Shown one piece after another: positions 14,076 to 16,888 of a stretch of 16,888 nucleotides of DNA (positions are counted from its first letter, which is position 1; each line of letters starts with the position of its first letter). This stretch comes from SZUA-521 sp041738285 (lineage in GTDB: Bacteria; Pseudomonadota; Gammaproteobacteria; Pseudomonadales; Azotimanducaceae), in the NCBI GenBank assembly GCA_041738285.1, contig JBGSQB010000237.1:1-16888 (forward strand), given 5' to 3'. The translations under genes were made by a program, and so were the position numbers. The notes beneath the pieces were generated by a model. It saw only the letters and a program-made list of their open reading frames with translations. It did no database searches and had not been told where the DNA came from.

Positions 14076-15747
14076 GTCCGAAACGCCGGTCGGCGCGGCG
14101 ATGAACACCAACGGTGCTACGGCGTCGCACCAAAACCTTGGCCCCGTGCCGAAACGATCTCAGTTCCTGGTCGGGCTTCTGGTCGCGGCAGCGATTGCGG
14201 GTGCCGGAGTGTTGTGGTGGCTGTTCAGTGACGTGCCCGAGGCCCAGGTCATTACGGTCGGAGAGCGTTCGGCGATGCTGATGCCGATCGACCGCAATGT
14301 TGGAACTGTCCGGGACCAGCGTCTGGCGGAGACGATCCTGAAGCGAGCAATTGCGCGCCTCGACAAGGTCGCCAGTACCACCGCAGTGGCGTCAGATTTG
14401 CGCAGCGACTATGCCGTCGATCTTCGCGTGGAGACCGACGCCGACCGCTTGCGCGCATCGTTGACGGTTACATCGCGGCTCCAGAATGGTATCTCTCACC
14501 ACGAGGAGTTCGACGCGCCAGTCGCTGGTCGAGCCGGACTTGCGGATACGATCGTTGCGCATATGAGCGACGACCTTGGAGTGTTGCTTGATGACGAACA
14601 GTTGCAGCGGATGCGTGCGTGGGGCACCACGAGTGTGCATGCGTATCGCTACGCGCGAGAGGGCGATTCGTTTCAACGCACATCGAACGTCAAGTCACTC
14701 GAGCGGGCGGCCGAGTTGTTCCGCCGCTCGGTCGAGGAGGATTCGGAGTTCGGATATGGCTATGCGTCTCTGTCCGCCGTGTACCACGACCTTGGGATGA
14801 TGGCAGCCGATACACCGGCGCGCGAGCGGGCTCGTGCGGCTGTGCAGGCACTGTTGAGCGAGGCAGTGCTAAGGCATGTGGAGCCGCAGATCGTGGCCGC
14901 CATAGAGCGGCAGTTTCGATTCATGTCGCTGAGCAACGCCTTTGATGCGGAGATGTTTTGGCGCGCTGAAATCCAGAAGAATCCAGCGAACGTGGAGGCG
15001 CTACGCCGTTATGGTGACTTGCTCGTGGGCGCGGGGCTTGTTGCTGAGAGCGCTGCCTACCTCGACCGTGCCATCTCTCTGGCGCCGGTTGAAGCGATCG
15101 ACTGGCTCGAGATGGATCATGCGACGCTCGCCGGGGCGGGCGGTGACTTCGAGCGTGCAGTAAGTCTCATGAAGACCAACGTCGATCGATTTCCGGACTT
15201 CACAATCTCGCTGTATGGACTTGTGCGGGACCTGGCGAAGCTCGGACGATATGCCGAGTCGGAATCGTATCTCGCCAGATTGACCCGCACAGACCCCGCT
15301 TGGGCGTACGCTGCCAAGCTCTTACTGATGGCGCAGCGGGGTGACATTCCCCTGGGTAGCGCGGCGCTCGAGGAAGCGCTTGCGAATCCTCTGGGTACGA
15401 ACGTTGCTCGTGGCAATGCCTGCTTCGCGCTCGGTGACGTTGAACGCGGTGTCGGTTTCTGGCGCAACATCGAGCCCGCGTTTCTACCGCTGCTGTGGCA
15501 ATTCAACACCTACCAGGAGTGGTTCATGGCGCCCGGCGTGGCGGCGGACCCGCGCTACCAGGCGCTGCTCGATGAACTGGGCATTGGTCGCCGCTGGCGC
15601 GCGTACATGAGAATGAAGGCTGCTGAACTCACTCCGATCACCGGTGTTGAAGTGACGACACCGCTCGCAGTCGAGGCAGCCGCGCTATCGACAGTCACCC
15701 CATCGGATACAGAATCTCCTTCGTCACCGCGTCGATCTGCTTCATGA
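13738..15747 (+). CDS. Second membrane-bound winged-helix regulator with diverged TPR sensor
   Basis: The protein has 669 aa from GTG 13738. A winged helix (residues 14-111) is almost identical to that of the upstream regulator. A Ser/Asn-rich linker, a membrane span (about 142-163, LVGLLVAAAIAGAGVLWWLF) and a periplasmic part follow. Its TolB-like core is eroded: the IAVLKFRN-type opening of the paralogue is replaced by SAMLMPIDRN, and the EYLAEGFADSLTRAL helix by a diverged RLAETILKRAI. TPR-like repeats follow (AYLDRAISLAP, AESESYLARL), and the C-terminal DPRYQALLDELGIGRRW is shared with the paralogue. It likely binds the same DNA site and may form heterodimers. The last 18 codons overlap the antisense 3' end of the aldo/keto reductase gene and give a low-complexity Ser/Pro tail. 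Confidence 0.94.
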   Translation: MNDFVSSSPGAVKYRVGAWEANPKTCRIARGGSEVRLSPRSMNVLVYLAERSGETVTHEELLTEFWRGAVSSPNAVHKCMTELRHAFGNGGADAAYIETVPKRGYRMVAPVSRSETPVGAAMNTNGATASHQNLGPVPKRSQFLVGLLVAAAIAGAGVLWWLFSDVPEAQVITVGERSAMLMPIDRNVGTVRDQRLAETILKRAIARLDKVASTTAVASDLRSDYAVDLRVETDADRLRASLTVTSRLQNGISHHEEFDAPVAGRAGLADTIVAHMSDDLGVLLDDEQLQRMRAWGTTSVHAYRYAREGDSFQRTSNVKSLERAAELFRRSVEEDSEFGYGYASLSAVYHDLGMMAADTPARERARAAVQALLSEAVLRHVEPQIVAAIERQFRFMSLSNAFDAEMFWRAEIQKNPANVEALRRYGDLLVGAGLVAESAAYLDRAISLAPVEAIDWLEMDHATLAGAGGDFERAVSLMKTNVDRFPDFTISLYGLVRDLAKLGRYAESESYLARLTRTDPAWAYAAKLLLMAQRGDIPLGSAALEEALANPLGTNVARGNACFALGDVERGVGFWRNIEPAFLPLLWQFNTYQEWFMAPGVAADPRYQALLDELGIGRRWRAYMRMKAAELTPITGVEVTTPLAVEAAALSTVTPSDTESPSSPRRSAS

Positions 15748-16711
15748 CCTCGGCCGTCAACGTGAGATCCGCCGCCGCGAAGATCTCCGGCAGCTGATCG
15801 GCGCGGGTCGCGCCGACAATGGTGGACGCCACGAAGTCGTGCTGCTTGCTCCAGGCGGTCGCGAGCGTGACGACCGACATGCCGGCTTCGTCGGCGATGG
15901 CTTTGAAGCGCGCGGTCGATGCCAGGGTCTTGTCATTAATGAAGCGCCGCACCATTGAAGCCTGCCGTGAACCTGCGTTCTTGTAGTTCGTGAAGCGCGC
16001 ACCTTGCGGCTCGGCGCCGTCGTTGTACTTGCCTGAGAGCACACCGCCCGCGAGCGGTGAATACGGAATCAGACTGACCTGCTCCTGCCGGCACGCTTGC
16101 GCGAGTTCATCTTCGAAGCGGCGATTGTTGAGGCTGAAATTGTTCTGAATGGTTTCGTAGCGCGCAAAGCCATTCATCTCCGACACGGCAAGGCTCTTGG
16201 TCAGACCCCAGGTGGTTTCGTTGCTGCAGCCGAGCACACGCACTTTGCCGACGCGCACCAGTTCGTCGAGCGCGTCGAGGGTTTCTTCGTAGCGCGCGCC
16301 GTGGTCCGGCCAGTGGGTCTGGTACAGATCGATGTAGTCGGTCTGCAGTTTGGTGAGGCTCGCTTCCACCGCGCGGGTGATGTTGTGCCGGTCGAGGGTG
16401 GTCATGCCGGATCGCACCGCGGCCTTGATCCAGCCGTGGCTCGGGCCGGAGACTTTTGTAGCGATGATCAGCGCATCGCGCGGCTTCGTCTTCATCCAGC
16501 GGCCGAGAATCTCCTCAGTGCGGCCGGCGTACTTGGGATCCGGCGGCACCGGATAGTTCTCGGCGGTGTCGTAGAAGTCGATGCCGGCGTCGAAGCTGCG
16601 ATCGAGAATGTCGATCGCAGCTTTCTCGTCGGCCATGCTGCCGAAGGTCATCGTACCCATGCAGATTTCGGACACGACGACGCCGCTGCGCCCGAGGCGA
16701 TTACGTTTCAT
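15695..16711 (-). CDS. Tas-like NADP(H)-dependent aldo/keto reductase
   Basis: The protein has 338 aa in the usual size range for the family, starting MKRNRLGRSGVVVSEICMG. The catalytic tetrad is complete: Asp48 and Tyr53 (DFYDTAENY), Lys86 (IIATKVSGPS) and His133 (YQTHWPD). Cofactor-end motifs are present as YSPLAGGVLSGKY and STIVGATRADQL. The PVPPDP insert after Tyr53 and KVSGPS are as in E. coli Tas. These cytoplasmic (beta/alpha)8 enzymes reduce aldehydes and ketones; the substrate here is unknown. The ATG at 16711 has GGAG 5 nt upstream. It lies 27 nt downstream of the VOC gene on the same strand, so the two are probably one operon for handling reactive carbonyls. Its 3' end overlaps the second regulator by 53 bp, tail to tail. 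Confidence 0.97.
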   Translation of the reverse strand: MKRNRLGRSGVVVSEICMGTMTFGSMADEKAAIDILDRSFDAGIDFYDTAENYPVPPDPKYAGRTEEILGRWMKTKPRDALIIATKVSGPSHGWIKAAVRSGMTTLDRHNITRAVEASLTKLQTDYIDLYQTHWPDHGARYEETLDALDELVRVGKVRVLGCSNETTWGLTKSLAVSEMNGFARYETIQNNFSLNNRRFEDELAQACRQEQVSLIPYSPLAGGVLSGKYNDGAEPQGARFTNYKNAGSRQASMVRRFINDKTLASTARFKAIADEAGMSVVTLATAWSKQHDFVASTIVGATRADQLPEIFAAADLTLTAEVMKQIDAVTKEILYPMG

Positions 16712-16738
16712 TGAGTCTCCGGCGTTGAGTTGCTTGGA

Positions 16739-16888
16739 TCAGCCCTTGCGATGCAGGGCGCACAGCTTGTTGCCGTCGGGATCGCGCAGGTAGGCGAGGT
16801 ACATGCCGCCGTCGCGCAGGCCCGGTGGGTCTTCACAGGTGGTGCCGCCGTTGGCGACGCCGGCGGCGTGCCATGCGTTGCCCTGCTC
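16739..16888 (-). CDS. VOC-family (glyoxalase/bleomycin-resistance fold) protein, C-terminal part only
   Basis: The window edge cuts the gene; 49 codons and a TGA (complement of 16739-16741) remain. The translation contains GGTTCEDPPGLR, a strand MYLAYLRDPDGNKLCALHR and a final KG. The YLRDPDGNKL strand is the typical last strand of VOC metal-binding domains, and the GGTTCEDPPG segment is common in small uncharacterised VOC proteins. Many family members act on methylglyoxal adducts or aromatic compounds; nothing here defines the substrate. The next gene downstream, 27 nt away, is the aldo/keto reductase. Confidence 0.85.
   Translation of the reverse strand, partial: EQGNAWHAAGVANGGTTCEDPPGLRDGGMYLAYLRDPDGNKLCALHRKG

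Overview
The window is high-GC DNA, densely coding on both strands, from a Gram-negative bacterium. Lipoprotein and Sec signals, a PotF-type periplasmic binding protein, CadC/ToxR-like membrane regulators and a secreted protein with calcium-binding thrombospondin type 3 (TSP3) repeats all fit a free-living gammaproteobacterium of the Xanthomonadales/Nevskiales/Steroidobacter/Woeseia sort. That placement is inference; no rRNA or tRNA is present to anchor it. I saw no insertion sequence, CRISPR array, integrase or phage gene.

Left part (1-3225): the 3' part of a secreted S41 (C-terminal processing type) serine protease converges, with a 16-nt gap, on a PotF-like polyamine-binding lipoprotein on the minus strand. 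No permease or ATPase gene accompanies the binding protein. Upstream of it lies about 580 bp of non-coding DNA holding two diverged, inverted copies of a roughly 140-bp repeat that contains short perfect palindromes.

Centre (3226-11507): two exported proteins on the plus strand. The first (564 aa) has an N-terminal fibronectin-III-like domain and an unrecognised remainder. The second is a giant mosaic of about 2154 aa. It starts with 14 propeller-blade repeats, followed by 2 TSP3 repeats and a left-handed beta-helix of hexapeptides. Ten HAF repeats, 9 TSP3 repeats and a ZU5-like domain come next, then a final TSP3 block and a Cys-rich C-terminal module. It looks like a long calcium-stiffened surface or secreted protein.

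Right part (11508-16888): two tandem paralogous regulators, each with a cytoplasmic OmpR/CadC-type winged helix, one membrane span and a periplasmic TolB-like/TPR sensor. Their DNA-reading helices are almost identical while their sensor cores have diverged, and the second gene starts inside the stop codon of the first (GTGA overlap). The first has no ATG/GTG/TTG at the position matching its paralogue's start: the codon there is ATC, behind a strong ribosome binding site and a plausible sigma-70 promoter. The second regulator's 3' end overlaps by 53 bp the 3' end of a minus-strand Tas-like aldo/keto reductase, which lies just downstream of the end of a VOC-family (glyoxalase fold) gene cut by the window edge.

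The most interesting unit is the giant mosaic protein followed by the translationally coupled regulator pair with its probable AUC initiation. It could be a surface-protein and membrane-sensor module, but the functional link is inferred only from position.
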